From positions 1-62,328 of the forward strand of contig NZ_FNEE01000031.1 of assembly GCF_900099905.1 (NCBI RefSeq): 62,328 bases of DNA, in the 5' to 3' direction. The position numbers and the translations under genes were made by a program. The stretch is from Mesorhizobium muleiense (GTDB lineage Bacteria; Pseudomonadota; Alphaproteobacteria; Rhizobiales; Rhizobiaceae). The number at the start of each line of letters is the position of its first letter. Position 1 is the stretch's first letter. Positions 32,700 to 41,258 of this stretch are shown piece after piece. The notes beneath the pieces were generated by a model that saw nothing but the letters and a program-made list of their open reading frames with translations, searched no databases and was not told the DNA's origin.

Positions 32700-33673
32700 G
32701 CCGCTTCCGCCTTCTTGAGAATAATGCGGCCTTGCCGGCGTTCGCCGCGCGCATTGAGCACCACGGCCAGGATGATGGCGCTGCCCGAAATCGCCATCTG
32801 CCAGAACGGCGAGATGTTGATGACCGGCAGCGCGTTGGAGATGATGCCGAGGAACAGCGCGCCAAGCACCGCGCCGCCGACCGAGCCGATGCCGCCGGCG
32901 ATCGAGATGCCGCCGATGACGCAGGCGGCGATGATGTTGAGCTCGTAGCCATTGGCGACCTCGACCGAGGCGATGACATAGCGTGAGATCCAGAGATAGC
33001 CGCACAGACCGGCGGCCATCCCCGAGATGCAGAAGACAATGAACTTGGTGCGGCCGACATCGATGCCGGCGTAGATCGATGCTGTCGGATTGACGCCGAT
33101 GGCATAGATCGAGCGGCCGAGCGCGGTGCGCGTCATCAACAGGAAGAACAAGGCGATGACCAGTATGGCGATCCACGACAGCACTGGAATGCCGAGAAAG
33201 GCCGCGCGCTGCAGGCCGATGAAATCAGGGCTCATCTGATCGGCATTGACCCAGGCGCCGCCTGAAATGACGAAGGTGGCGCCGCGATAGATGGTGAGCG
33301 TGCCGAGCGTCACCACGATCGAGGGAATGTTCAGCCGCCATACCAGCAGGCCGTTGATCGCGCCGAGCACCAGGCCGACCAGAAGTGCGACGACGATCAG
33401 CAGCGGGATCGGGATTGCCGGATGCGCGGCGTTCAGCATCGCCACCACCATGCCGGTGAAGCACAGGTTCGACGCCATCGACAGGTCGATCGAGCGGGTC
33501 AGGATCACCACCATCTGCCCCAGCGCCAGGATCATCAGGATCGAGGTGTCGTTGAACACCTGGCGCAGATTGGCCGGATTGGCAAAACCCGGAAAGCGCA
33601 TCGAGATCAGCCCGATCAGCACGACGATTGCCGCGAGCAGCCAGACTTCGCGATACTTCAGAAAAGCCTTCAT
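32696..33673 (-). CDS. rhaP: Rhamnose ABC transporter permease RhaP
   Basis: This 325-aa inner-membrane permease starts MKAFLKYREVWLLAAIVVLI. It has the sugar-permease blocks VILTRSIDLSMASNLCFTGM and GGISIAGGIGSVGGAVLGAL and about nine transmembrane segments. It pairs with RhaQ to form the channel. Its start overlaps the rhaT stop and its stop overlaps the rhaQ start, both by ATGA, which favours stoichiometric synthesis. Confidence 0.9.
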   Translation of the reverse strand: MKAFLKYREVWLLAAIVVLIGLISMRFPGFANPANLRQVFNDTSILMILALGQMVVILTRSIDLSMASNLCFTGMVVAMLNAAHPAIPIPLLIVVALLVGLVLGAINGLLVWRLNIPSIVVTLGTLTIYRGATFVISGGAWVNADQMSPDFIGLQRAAFLGIPVLSWIAILVIALFFLLMTRTALGRSIYAIGVNPTASIYAGIDVGRTKFIVFCISGMAAGLCGYLWISRYVIASVEVANGYELNIIAACVIGGISIAGGIGSVGGAVLGALFLGIISNALPVINISPFWQMAISGSAIILAVVLNARGERRQGRIILKKAEAA

Positions 33674-35211
33674 GCTGCGATCCCTGCTGCCGTCTTGACC
33701 AGCGTCTCGGCGTCGAGCTTCTTGTTGTCATAGATCGAGGCGATGCGGCCCTCGCGCATGACCACAACCCGGTCGGACATGCCAAGGATCTCGGGCAGTT
33801 CGGACGACACCATGATCACCGACAACCCTTGAGCGACCAGCTCGGCCATGAAGCCGTGCACGGCGGCCTTCGAGCCGATGTCGATGCCTTTGGTCGGCTC
33901 GTCGAGGATGATCACCTTGGGCGCGGTCGCCAGCCATTTGGCGATGACGATCTTCTGCTGGTTGCCGCCCGACAAAGTGCCGACGTCCTGGCTGAGCGAG
34001 GCGGCGCGCAGATCGAGCCGCTCGGTATAGGAACGGGCTAGCGCGAACTCTTCGGCCAGCTGCAACACACCTGACTTGGATGTGCGCTTGAGCGAGGGCA
34101 GCGAGATATTCTGGAAGATCGGCAGGCCGATCACCACGCCTTGCTTGCCGCGTTCTTCCGGCACGTAAACGATGCCGGCGTCGATCGAATCCGCCGCCGA
34201 TTTCGGCATGATCGCCTTGCCTTCCAGCGTGATGGTGCCGCTGCTGGTGCGGGTGATGCCTGATATCGCCTGCATCACCTCGCTGCGCCCGGCGCCGACA
34301 AGGCCGTAGAAGCCGAGGATCTCGCCTCTGTGCAGCTCGAAGCCGATGTCGTCGAACTCGGTCGGGTGCGACAGGCCGGAGACGGCAAGCACCGGCGCGC
34401 CGATCTCGGCCTTGCGCTGCGGAAAGATGTGGTCGACGGCGCGGCCGACCATCATGCGCACGATCTGGCTCTGGCCGGCATCCCTGATCAGGCCTTCGCC
34501 GATCATCTCGCCGTCGCGGAACACCGTGTAACGGTCGGCGATGCGATAGATCTCGTCGAACTTGTGGCTGATGAACAGGATCGCCTTGCCTTCGCTCTTC
34601 AGGAACTCGACCAGCAAAAACAGCTCCTCGATCTCCTTCAGCGACAGCGCTGCGGTCGGCTCGTCCATAATGACGATCTGGGCGTCGATCGACATGGCGC
34701 GGGCGACTGCGACGAGGTGCTTGTTGGCGATGCCGAGATCCTTCAGCCGCGCATCGGCGTCGATGTGGCCGGCGCCCATGGTGTTCAGTACTTCACGGGC
34801 ATTCTTGCGCATGGTGCGCCAGTCGATGGTGCCGACGCGCGATCGCGGCGCATGGCCGAGAAAGATGTTCTCGGCCACCGTCAGGTCGTCGAACAGCACG
34901 GTTTCCTGGTGGATGGCGGTGATGCCGTGCCCGAAGGCGGCATGCGCGCTGGGCAAGGTCACGGCCTGGCCATCGATGCTGATCGTGCCTGTATCAGGCT
35001 GGTAGATGCCTGTCATGATCTTGACCAGCGTCGACTTACCGGCGCCGTTCTCGCCGATCAGCGCGGTCACCTGGCCTGGGTAGAGCGACAGGCTGACATC
35101 ATGCAGCGCGCGCACGCCGGGAAAACTCTTCGAGATGCCGGCCAGGGTCAGGCGCGGAGCCGCAGCCAAAGGCTGCTCAGTGGTCGGGTCGAGTTGGGCT
35201 GTCGTGTCCAT
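33670..35211 (-). CDS. rhaT: Rhamnose ABC transporter ATP-binding protein RhaT
   Basis: This 513-aa tandem-cassette sugar ABC ATPase has, in its first half, GENGAGKSTLVKIMTG and Walker B VIMDEPTAAL. The second half has GLVGAGRSEVMQAI, signature TLSGGNQQKIVIAKW and Walker B IILDEPTKGIDIGS. A proline-rich N-terminal extension of about 20 residues precedes the first cassette. The name follows rhizobial usage; it is unrelated to E. coli RhaT, a proton symporter. An 84-bp gap with a hairpin separates it from rhaS. Confidence 0.9.
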   Translation of the reverse strand: MDTTAQLDPTTEQPLAAAPRLTLAGISKSFPGVRALHDVSLSLYPGQVTALIGENGAGKSTLVKIMTGIYQPDTGTISIDGQAVTLPSAHAAFGHGITAIHQETVLFDDLTVAENIFLGHAPRSRVGTIDWRTMRKNAREVLNTMGAGHIDADARLKDLGIANKHLVAVARAMSIDAQIVIMDEPTAALSLKEIEELFLLVEFLKSEGKAILFISHKFDEIYRIADRYTVFRDGEMIGEGLIRDAGQSQIVRMMVGRAVDHIFPQRKAEIGAPVLAVSGLSHPTEFDDIGFELHRGEILGFYGLVGAGRSEVMQAISGITRTSSGTITLEGKAIMPKSAADSIDAGIVYVPEERGKQGVVIGLPIFQNISLPSLKRTSKSGVLQLAEEFALARSYTERLDLRAASLSQDVGTLSGGNQQKIVIAKWLATAPKVIILDEPTKGIDIGSKAAVHGFMAELVAQGLSVIMVSSELPEILGMSDRVVVMREGRIASIYDNKKLDAETLVKTAAGIAA

Positions 35212-35249
35212 AGTCGTATCAAGCCCTTAAGCAAGGTCCGTTTGAGGAC

Positions 35250-35273
35250 GCGGCGGAACTTGAGCTCCGCCGC
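35250..35273 (-). other. GC hairpin between rhaS and rhaT
   Basis: GCGGCGGA (35250-35257) pairs with TCCGCCGC (35266-35273), an 8-bp perfect stem in the 84-nt gap after rhaS. It lacks a T tract on the minus strand. It is better read as an mRNA stabiliser or processing site that raises binding-protein levels than as a terminator. Confidence 0.55.
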
Positions 35274-35295
35274 GCCGGCTTGAAGGGCTCCAGGA

Positions 35296-36291
35296 TCAAT
35301 AGATCTTGGAGAACTCTTCGATGTTCGACTTGTCGAACTTGAAGGGCGGAGCCATCGCGGCCGAGTTGGTGTCGTCGAGGGTGACCTTGCCGACACGGCC
35401 GATCGACAGCGTCGCACCCGGCTTGGCTTCTTCCTTCTTCACCGCCAGATCATGGGCGAGGTAGACGGCCGAGTAGCCGAGATCGATCGGGTTCCACAGT
35501 GCGACAGCCTGGCTGGCGCCGTTGTCGATGAACTTCTTGAACTCCGACGGCAGCGCCAGGCCGGTGACATTGACCTTGCCGATCAGGCCCTGGTCGGTCA
35601 CCACCTGGGCGGCGGCCACGACGCCGACGGTGGTCGGTGCGATGATCGCCTTGAGGTTCGGATAGGATTTCAGCAGGCCCTTGGCCTCGTCCGTGCTCTT
35701 GGCCGAGTCGTCGTCGCCATAGACGGTGGCGACGAGATTGATCTTGGGGAATTTCTCCGGCAGCACCTTCTTGGCCGCTTCGATCCAGGCGTTCTGGTTG
35801 GTCGCGGTCGACGAAGCCGACAGTATGGCGACATCGCCGCCTTCCGGCAAATAGTCGGCGGCAAGCTTGATGATGGTTTCGCCGATCAGGTTGGTGTCCG
35901 ACGGGTTGAGGTGGAGCTGGCGGCCTTCCGGAGCGACGCCGGAATCCCACGAGATGACGGTGATGCCGCGATCCATCGCCTTCTTCAGCGCCGGCACCAG
36001 CGCGTCGGCGTCATTGGCCGAAATGGCGATCGCGTTGACCTTTTGGGCGATCAGCGAATTGATCACCTCGATCTGCGCTTCGGCGGTCGCCTTGGTCGGG
36101 CCGGTGTAGATGATATCGACGTCGCCGAGTTCCTTGGCCGCCTCTTCGGCGCCCTTGTTGGCGGCATCGAAGAAGCCGTTGCCGAGCGACTTCACCACCA
36201 GCGCGATCTTGACGTTCTCGGCATAGGCCGCATTCACGAAGATGGCGGCGGAGAACGCCGCCGTAACCATCAATTTCTTCAGAAAGCTCAT
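35296..36291 (-). CDS. rhaS: Rhamnose-binding periplasmic protein RhaS
   Basis: This 331-aa substrate-binding protein is of the Peripla_BP_4 family. The signal peptide MSFLKKLMVTAAFSAAIFVN-AAYA is cleaved before ENVKIALVVK. Typical lobes follow: GNGFFDAANKGAEEAAKELG, VINSLIAQKVNAIAISANDA and TVISWDSGVAPEGRQLHLNP. It delivers L-rhamnose to RhaTPQ. It is the first transport gene after the regulator rhaR, 46 bp downstream of it. Confidence 0.9.
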   Translation of the reverse strand: MSFLKKLMVTAAFSAAIFVNAAYAENVKIALVVKSLGNGFFDAANKGAEEAAKELGDVDIIYTGPTKATAEAQIEVINSLIAQKVNAIAISANDADALVPALKKAMDRGITVISWDSGVAPEGRQLHLNPSDTNLIGETIIKLAADYLPEGGDVAILSASSTATNQNAWIEAAKKVLPEKFPKINLVATVYGDDDSAKSTDEAKGLLKSYPNLKAIIAPTTVGVVAAAQVVTDQGLIGKVNVTGLALPSEFKKFIDNGASQAVALWNPIDLGYSAVYLAHDLAVKKEEAKPGATLSIGRVGKVTLDDTNSAAMAPPFKFDKSNIEEFSKIY

Positions 36292-36337
36292 CGAATATCC
36301 TCCCTTGAGTGTTGCATTCCATCGCCGCTGCGAACCC

Positions 36338-37147
36338 TCAGGCCTGCAGCGAAGATTCTTCCCTATTGCCTGCCGTTGTGCGGGCGACGACCAGCGTCAC
36401 ACCGGCGGCCTCCAACATCTTGGCCTCGCGATCCTCGATGCCGTCGTCGGTGATGACCGTGGCAATGCGCGACAGGCCGCACAGGATCAGGCTCGAGCGT
36501 TTGCGGAATTTTGACGAGTCGACCAGCACCACCAGTTCGTCGGCCTGATCGATCAGTTTCTGCTCGGCCTGGATCAGCAGCGGATCGCCTTCCATCAGGC
36601 CGAGTGGCCCGAGCCCTTGCGCGCCCATGAACATGCGGCGCGCATAGAAATTGCGCGTCACGTCATTGTCGAAGGGCGACAGGATGATGTTCTGCTCGCG
36701 GTAGATGGTGCCGCCCGACAGCATCACCGTGTTCTTGGAGTGCTTGAGCAGGTGCTCGGCGATCGGAAAGGAATTGGTGAAGATCGGCATGCGGCGACCG
36801 GTCAGGAAATGCACCATCTGGAAGGTGGTGGTGCCGCCATTGATGATGATCGGCTCGCCGTCCTTGCACAGTTCCACGGCGTCCCGCGCGATCGCCCGCT
36901 TCTGCGCAGCGTTGATCGTCTCGTTGACGGAAAAAGGCCGGCCGGCAAGGCCGATGAATTGCGGCGGGGTGATCGCCTCGGCGCCGCCACGCACCCGGCG
37001 CAGGCGCTTTTGCACATGCAGTGCGGCGATGTCGCGCCGGATCGTCGCCTCGGATGAATCCGTCAGGTCGACCATCTCCTGCACCGTCACCACAGGCTTT
37101 TCCTGGACGGCGGACAAAATGATCCTGTGGCGCTCTTTTTCGTGCAT
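36338..37147 (-). CDS. rhaR: DeoR-family repressor RhaR
   Basis: From the ATG at 37147 (preceded by GGGAGGAACC) this is a 269-aa DeoR-type regulator. The N-terminal HTH_DeoR covers residues 3-57 (HRIILSAVQEKPVVTVQEMV, SSEATIRRDIAALH). A C-terminal DeoR sensor domain of phosphosugar-isomerase-like fold follows, with INGGTTTFQMVHFL and VDSSKFRKRSSLILCGL. It is the first gene of the leftward operon and divergent from rhaD. In R. leguminosarum RhaR represses both directions, with a rhamnose catabolite as inducer. An ATG seven codons earlier is not preferred. Confidence 0.9.
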   Translation of the reverse strand: MHEKERHRIILSAVQEKPVVTVQEMVDLTDSSEATIRRDIAALHVQKRLRRVRGGAEAITPPQFIGLAGRPFSVNETINAAQKRAIARDAVELCKDGEPIIINGGTTTFQMVHFLTGRRMPIFTNSFPIAEHLLKHSKNTVMLSGGTIYREQNIILSPFDNDVTRNFYARRMFMGAQGLGPLGLMEGDPLLIQAEQKLIDQADELVVLVDSSKFRKRSSLILCGLSRIATVITDDGIEDREAKMLEAAGVTLVVARTTAGNREESSLQA

Positions 37148-37165
37148 GGTTCCTCCCTGCCAGCA

Positions 37166-37284
37166 CATCTAGGCACTCAAAACGCGCAGTGTCAATCATT
37201 TCCAATCAGATAAATTCATTGTGCAGTGCAATATGATCGATGTTGATCGTTTGTGATTGACAACGCCGCCGCTTGCGTAGAAAT
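37166..37284. promoter_or_regulatory. rha divergent promoters with RhaR operator candidate
   Basis: A perfect inverted pair, TGTCAATCA (37190-37198) and TGATTGACA (37254-37262), is spaced by 55 bp. An extra CCAATCAGA occurs at 37202-37210. Each arm contains TTGACA facing outward: rightward -35 at 37257-37262 with TAGAAAT (37278-37284) as a weak -10, and leftward -35 at 37195-37190 with CTAGAT (or TAGATG) as -10 at 17-18 nt spacing. A repressor on both arms would cover both -35 elements and could loop the DNA. Confidence 0.6.
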
Positions 37285-37338
37285 TCGGCCCAAAGGGACC
37301 GCACCGTTTGCGCGTCTCACGTCACGGGAGGATTACCT

Positions 37339-39441
37339 ATGCTTGACAAGCGCTCCGGCACGCGCCTCGCCAATCTTTGGGATGAGGCGACAGCCCTGGG
37401 AATGAGCGAGCCGGAACGTCTCGTCTATCGCTCGAATGTTCTTGGCTCCGACAAGCGCGTCACCAACTATGGCGGCGGCAACACCTCTTCCAAGATCTGG
37501 CAAAAGGATCCGCTCACCGGCGAAAGCGTGGAAGTGCTTTGGGTGAAGGGATCCGGCGGCGACAGCGCCTCGATTAAAACAGACGGTTTCGCCACCCTCT
37601 ACATGGACAAGTTGCGCGCACTTAAGGGTCTCTATCGCGGCCTCGTGCATGAGGACGAGATGGTCGCCTATCTGCCCCATTGCACCTTCAATCTTAACCC
37701 ACGCGCGGCCTCGATCGACACGCCGCTGCACGCCTTCGTGCCGAAGCCGCATGTCGACCACATGCATCCCGACGCCATCATCGCGATTGCCGCCGCCAAG
37801 GATTCGCAGGCGCTGACCAGGGAGATCTTCGGTGACGCGATCGGCTGGCTGCCATGGAAGCGTCCGGGCTTCGAGCTCGGCCTGTGGCTGGAAAAATTCT
37901 GCTCCGAAAACCCTGAGGCCAAGGGCGTTGTGCTGGCAAGCCATGGCCTGTTCACCTGGGGCGACACTCCAAAGGAATGCTACGAGACGACGATCTCGGT
38001 GATCAACCAGGCGATCGACTGGTTCGAGCGCAAGTCTGAAGGCAAGCCGATCTTCGGCGGCGAAGTCGTCAAATCGCTCGACGCGCCGGCGCGTCGCGCC
38101 GTGGCGGCAAGGCTGATGCCGAGGATCCGCGGCCTGATCTCGGAGAAAAGCCACAAGCTCGGCCATTTCGACGATTCGCCGGCCGTGCTCGAATTCGTCA
38201 ATTCGAAGGATTTGCGCCCGCTGGCGGCGCTCGGCACCTCCTGCCCGGATCATTTCCTGCGCACCAAGATCCGGCCGCTGGTCATCGAATTCGACCCCAA
38301 AAATCCTGATGTCGACGCCGTCATCGCCCGTCTCGCCGACGATTTGGCAGAGTATCGCGATGGCTACCAGGCCTATTATGACAGGTGCAAGCATGCGGAT
38401 TCGCCGCCGGTGCGTGATCCGAACGCCGTGGTCTATCTGATGCCCGGCGTCGGCATGTTCACCTTCGCCGGCGACAAGGCGACGGCGCGCATTTCGGGCG
38501 AATTCTACGTCAATGCCATCAATGTCATGCGCGGTGCCTCGACAGTGTCGACCTATGTCGGCCTGCCCGAGCAGGAAGCCTTCGACATCGAATACTGGCT
38601 GCTCGAAGAGGCGAAGCTGCAGCGCCTGCCCAAGGCGAAAGCGCTTGCCGGCCAGATCGCGCTGGTCACCGGCGGCGCCGGCGGCATCGGCCGGGCGACG
38701 GCCAACCGGCTGCTGCGCGAGGGCGCCTGCGTCGTGCTGGCCGACATCGACGAGACCGCCCTTGCCAGCGCCAATGACGAATTGGCCAAGGCCCATGGCA
38801 AGGATTTCGTGCGGCCGGTGGTGATCGACGTCACGTCAGAGGACCAGGTGATCTCCGGTTTCGCCGAGACGGCTGTCGAGTTCGGCGGCATCGACATCCT
38901 GGTGTCGAATGCCGGCCTGGCAACCTCGGCGCCGATCGAGGAGACGACGCTGGCGCTGTGGAACAAGAACATGGACATCTTGTCGACCGGCTATTTCCTC
39001 GCGTCGCGAGAAGCATTCCGGCTGTTTCGGGCGCAGAAGATCGGCGGCAATGTCGTCTTCGTCGCCTCCAAGAACGGGCTTGCCGCCTCGCCCAATGCCG
39101 CAGCCTATTGCACCGCCAAGGCCGCCGAAATCCATCTGGCGCGCTGCCTGGCGCTGGAAGGCGCGGAAGCGCAGATCAGGGTCAATGTCGTCAATCCCGA
39201 CGCCGTGCTGCGCGGCTCGAAGATCTGGACCGGCGAGTGGAAGGAACAGCGCGCCGCCGCCTACAAGATGTCGACTGACGACCTTGAGGAACACTACCGC
39301 TCGCGCTCGATGCTGAAGCGTTCGGTGTTCCCCGAAGACATCGCCGAGGCGATCTATTTCTTCGCCTCCGACATGTCGGCCAAGTCGACCGGCAATATCG
39401 TCAATGTCGACGCCGGCAACGCCCAGAGTTTTACGCGCTAG
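37339..39441 (+). CDS. rhaD: Bifunctional rhamnulose-1-phosphate aldolase / short-chain dehydrogenase RhaD
   Basis: From the ATG at 37339, after GGGAGGATTACCT, this is a 700-aa fusion. Residues 1 to about 430 are a class II aldolase with zinc-site histidines His138, His141 and His143 in KPHVDHMHPDAI and a SHGLFTWG segment. Residues about 435-700 are an SDR dehydrogenase with TGGAGGIG (444-451) and catalytic Tyr590/Lys594 in AAAYCTAKAAE. It cleaves L-rhamnulose-1-phosphate to DHAP and L-lactaldehyde, and the SDR part probably oxidises or reduces lactaldehyde. It starts the rightward catabolic operon with rhaI. Confidence 0.93.
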   Translation: MLDKRSGTRLANLWDEATALGMSEPERLVYRSNVLGSDKRVTNYGGGNTSSKIWQKDPLTGESVEVLWVKGSGGDSASIKTDGFATLYMDKLRALKGLYRGLVHEDEMVAYLPHCTFNLNPRAASIDTPLHAFVPKPHVDHMHPDAIIAIAAAKDSQALTREIFGDAIGWLPWKRPGFELGLWLEKFCSENPEAKGVVLASHGLFTWGDTPKECYETTISVINQAIDWFERKSEGKPIFGGEVVKSLDAPARRAVAARLMPRIRGLISEKSHKLGHFDDSPAVLEFVNSKDLRPLAALGTSCPDHFLRTKIRPLVIEFDPKNPDVDAVIARLADDLAEYRDGYQAYYDRCKHADSPPVRDPNAVVYLMPGVGMFTFAGDKATARISGEFYVNAINVMRGASTVSTYVGLPEQEAFDIEYWLLEEAKLQRLPKAKALAGQIALVTGGAGGIGRATANRLLREGACVVLADIDETALASANDELAKAHGKDFVRPVVIDVTSEDQVISGFAETAVEFGGIDILVSNAGLATSAPIEETTLALWNKNMDILSTGYFLASREAFRLFRAQKIGGNVVFVASKNGLAASPNAAAYCTAKAAEIHLARCLALEGAEAQIRVNVVNPDAVLRGSKIWTGEWKEQRAAAYKMSTDDLEEHYRSRSMLKRSVFPEDIAEAIYFFASDMSAKSTGNIVNVDAGNAQSFTR

Positions 39442-39460
39442 GCGATCATTTTTTGAGGGT

Positions 39461-39592
39461 GGCGCTGCCCCTCACCCTTACCCTCTCCCCGCGAACAACG
39501 GGGAGAGGGGGTCGCCAATGCCGGACACGCTTGTCCTTCTCCCCGTCGCTATACGGGGAGAAGGTGCCGGCAGGCGGATGAGGGGCAGCGCC
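39461..39592. repeat. Intergenic palindromic element between rhaD and rhaI
   Basis: Perfect 14-bp outer arms (39461-39474 and 39579-39592) enclose two internal hairpins: CTCTCCCCG/CGGGGAGAG around 39483-39508 and TTCTCCCCG/CGGGGAGAA around 39537-39562. It fills most of the 178-bp gap. It is the same class as the elements at 52-180 and 41000-41146. It may affect rhaD/rhaI mRNA processing. Confidence 0.75.
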
Positions 39593-39619
39593 AACCGAAC
39601 GCATTTGGGAGGAAGCACC

Positions 39620-40912
39620 ATGTCCGAAACCATCATCTCAGCCGACGTCGTCGACAAGGACAATCTCGCGCGCGCGGCCGAGCTCAAGCGCGATTACGAT
39701 GCGCTCGGCGAACGCCTCGACCGCCGCGGCATCGCCGTCGACGCCATCCGCGGCAAGGTCGAAAAATTCGCCGTGGCGATCCCGTCCTGGGGCGTCGGCA
39801 CCGGTGGCACCCGCTTTGCCCGCTTTCCCGGCGCCGGCGAGCCGCGCGATATCTTCGACAAGATCGAGGACTGCGCCGTCATCCGGCAGTTGACGCAGGC
39901 GACACCCACCGTCTCGCTGCACATTCCGTGGGACACGGCCGACCCGAACCGGCTGAAACAGGCGGCCTCGCGCTTCGGCCTTGGCTTCGACGCCATGAAC
40001 TCCAATACCTTCTCCGACGCCAGTGATCAAAAACTGTCCTACAAGTTCGGCTCGCTGTCGCATGCCGACGCCGGCACCCGCCGGCAGGCGGTCGAGCACA
40101 ATCTCGAATGCATCGAGATCGGCAAGAAGCTGGGCTCCAAGGCGCTGACGGTGTGGATCGGCGACGGCTCGAATTTCCCCGGCCAGGTCAATTTCGCCAA
40201 GGCGTTCGAGCGTTATCTCGACGCAATGAAGGAGATCTACGCCGGGCTGCCGGACGACTGGAAGCTGTTCACCGAGCACAAAATGTACGAGCCGGCCTTC
40301 TATTCGACGGTCGTGCAGGATTGGGGCACCAACTACATCATCGCCAAAGAGCTCGGCGACAAGGCATTCTGCCTGGTCGACCTCGGCCATCATGCGCCCA
40401 ACGTCAACATCGAGATGATCGTCTCGCGGCTAATCCAGTTCAAGAAACTCGGCGGCTTCCATTTCAACGATTCGAAATATGGCGACGACGATCTCGACGC
40501 CGGCTCGATCGATCCCTACCGGCTGTTCCTCGTCTTCAACGAACTGGTCGATGCCGAGCTTGCCGGTGCCGAAGGTTTTGATCCGGCTCACATGCTCGAC
40601 CAGAGCCACAATGTCACCGACCCGATCGAAAGCCTGATGCTGTCGGCGGTCGAGGTGCAGCGCGCCTATGCGCAGGCGCTGCTGGTCGATCGCCAGGCGC
40701 TGGAAGGCTATCAGGACGCCAACGACGCGCTGATGGCGACGCAGACGCTGAAAGCCGCCTATCGCACCGACGTCGAGCCGATCCTCGCCATGGCGCGGCT
40801 GAACACGGGCGGCGCCATCGATCCGGTCGCCACCTATCGCGCCGCCGGCTACCGAGCCAAGGTCGCGGCTGAACGGCCGGCGGTTGCCGGCGGCGGCGGT
40901 GGGATTGTTTGA
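39620..40912 (+). CDS. rhaI: L-rhamnose isomerase RhaI
   Basis: This 430-aa TIM-barrel isomerase converts L-rhamnose to L-rhamnulose. It is the Pseudomonas stutzeri/rhizobial type, which differs from E. coli RhaA. Motifs include LTVWIGDGSNFPGQVNFAKA, the metal-binding TEHKMYEPAF, CLVDLGHHAPNVNIEMIVSR and GGFHFNDSKYGDDDLDAGSI. The ATG at 39620 is preceded by GGGAGGAAGCACC. A frame opening earlier runs through the repeat and is not used. It is second in the operon after rhaD. Confidence 0.93.
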   Translation: MSETIISADVVDKDNLARAAELKRDYDALGERLDRRGIAVDAIRGKVEKFAVAIPSWGVGTGGTRFARFPGAGEPRDIFDKIEDCAVIRQLTQATPTVSLHIPWDTADPNRLKQAASRFGLGFDAMNSNTFSDASDQKLSYKFGSLSHADAGTRRQAVEHNLECIEIGKKLGSKALTVWIGDGSNFPGQVNFAKAFERYLDAMKEIYAGLPDDWKLFTEHKMYEPAFYSTVVQDWGTNYIIAKELGDKAFCLVDLGHHAPNVNIEMIVSRLIQFKKLGGFHFNDSKYGDDDLDAGSIDPYRLFLVFNELVDAELAGAEGFDPAHMLDQSHNVTDPIESLMLSAVEVQRAYAQALLVDRQALEGYQDANDALMATQTLKAAYRTDVEPILAMARLNTGGAIDPVATYRAAGYRAKVAAERPAVAGGGGGIV

Positions 40913-40999
40913 TGTCGGCCTGAAACAAAAAACCCGCCTGAGGCAAACAGGCTTGCGTGCCTTCAGCGTTGGAAGTTGGCGAAAACCGAAGGCGAAATC

Positions 41000-41146
41000 C
41001 GATCTCCCCCCTTGCGGGGGAGATGTCCGGCAGGACAGAGGGGGGTGGGAAGGATCGCCAATTTTCGACGTCTGCTTTCCTAACCGTCGGAGGGACAGCA
41101 CCCCCCTCTGCCCTGCCGGGCATCTCCCCCGCAAGGGGGGAGATCG
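41000..41146. repeat. Intergenic palindromic element with 26-bp perfect arms
   Basis: Positions 41000-41025 and 41121-41146 are perfect 26-bp inverted copies, each itself a hairpin (CATCTCCCCC-GCAA-GGGGGGAGAT type). An inner pair around the AGAGGGGGG/CCCCCCTCT motif continues the symmetry. It occupies the 346-bp gap between rhaI and ggt; nothing else is seen in that gap apart from the ggt leader. Confidence 0.8.
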
Positions 41147-41258
41147 GCAGCTTCGCCGACGGCGCATGACAGCATACCCGAATCTTTCCCCTCACAGCCA
41201 TAGACTCAACCGCTCCAAACGGCTTTTCTAGGCGCACCCCACGCCCCGGAGAACGGCC

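Noticed and set aside
35250..35273. Rho-independent terminator between rhaS and rhaT
   Set aside because: The stem is good but no T tract follows on the transcribed strand, so it is listed as a hairpin only.
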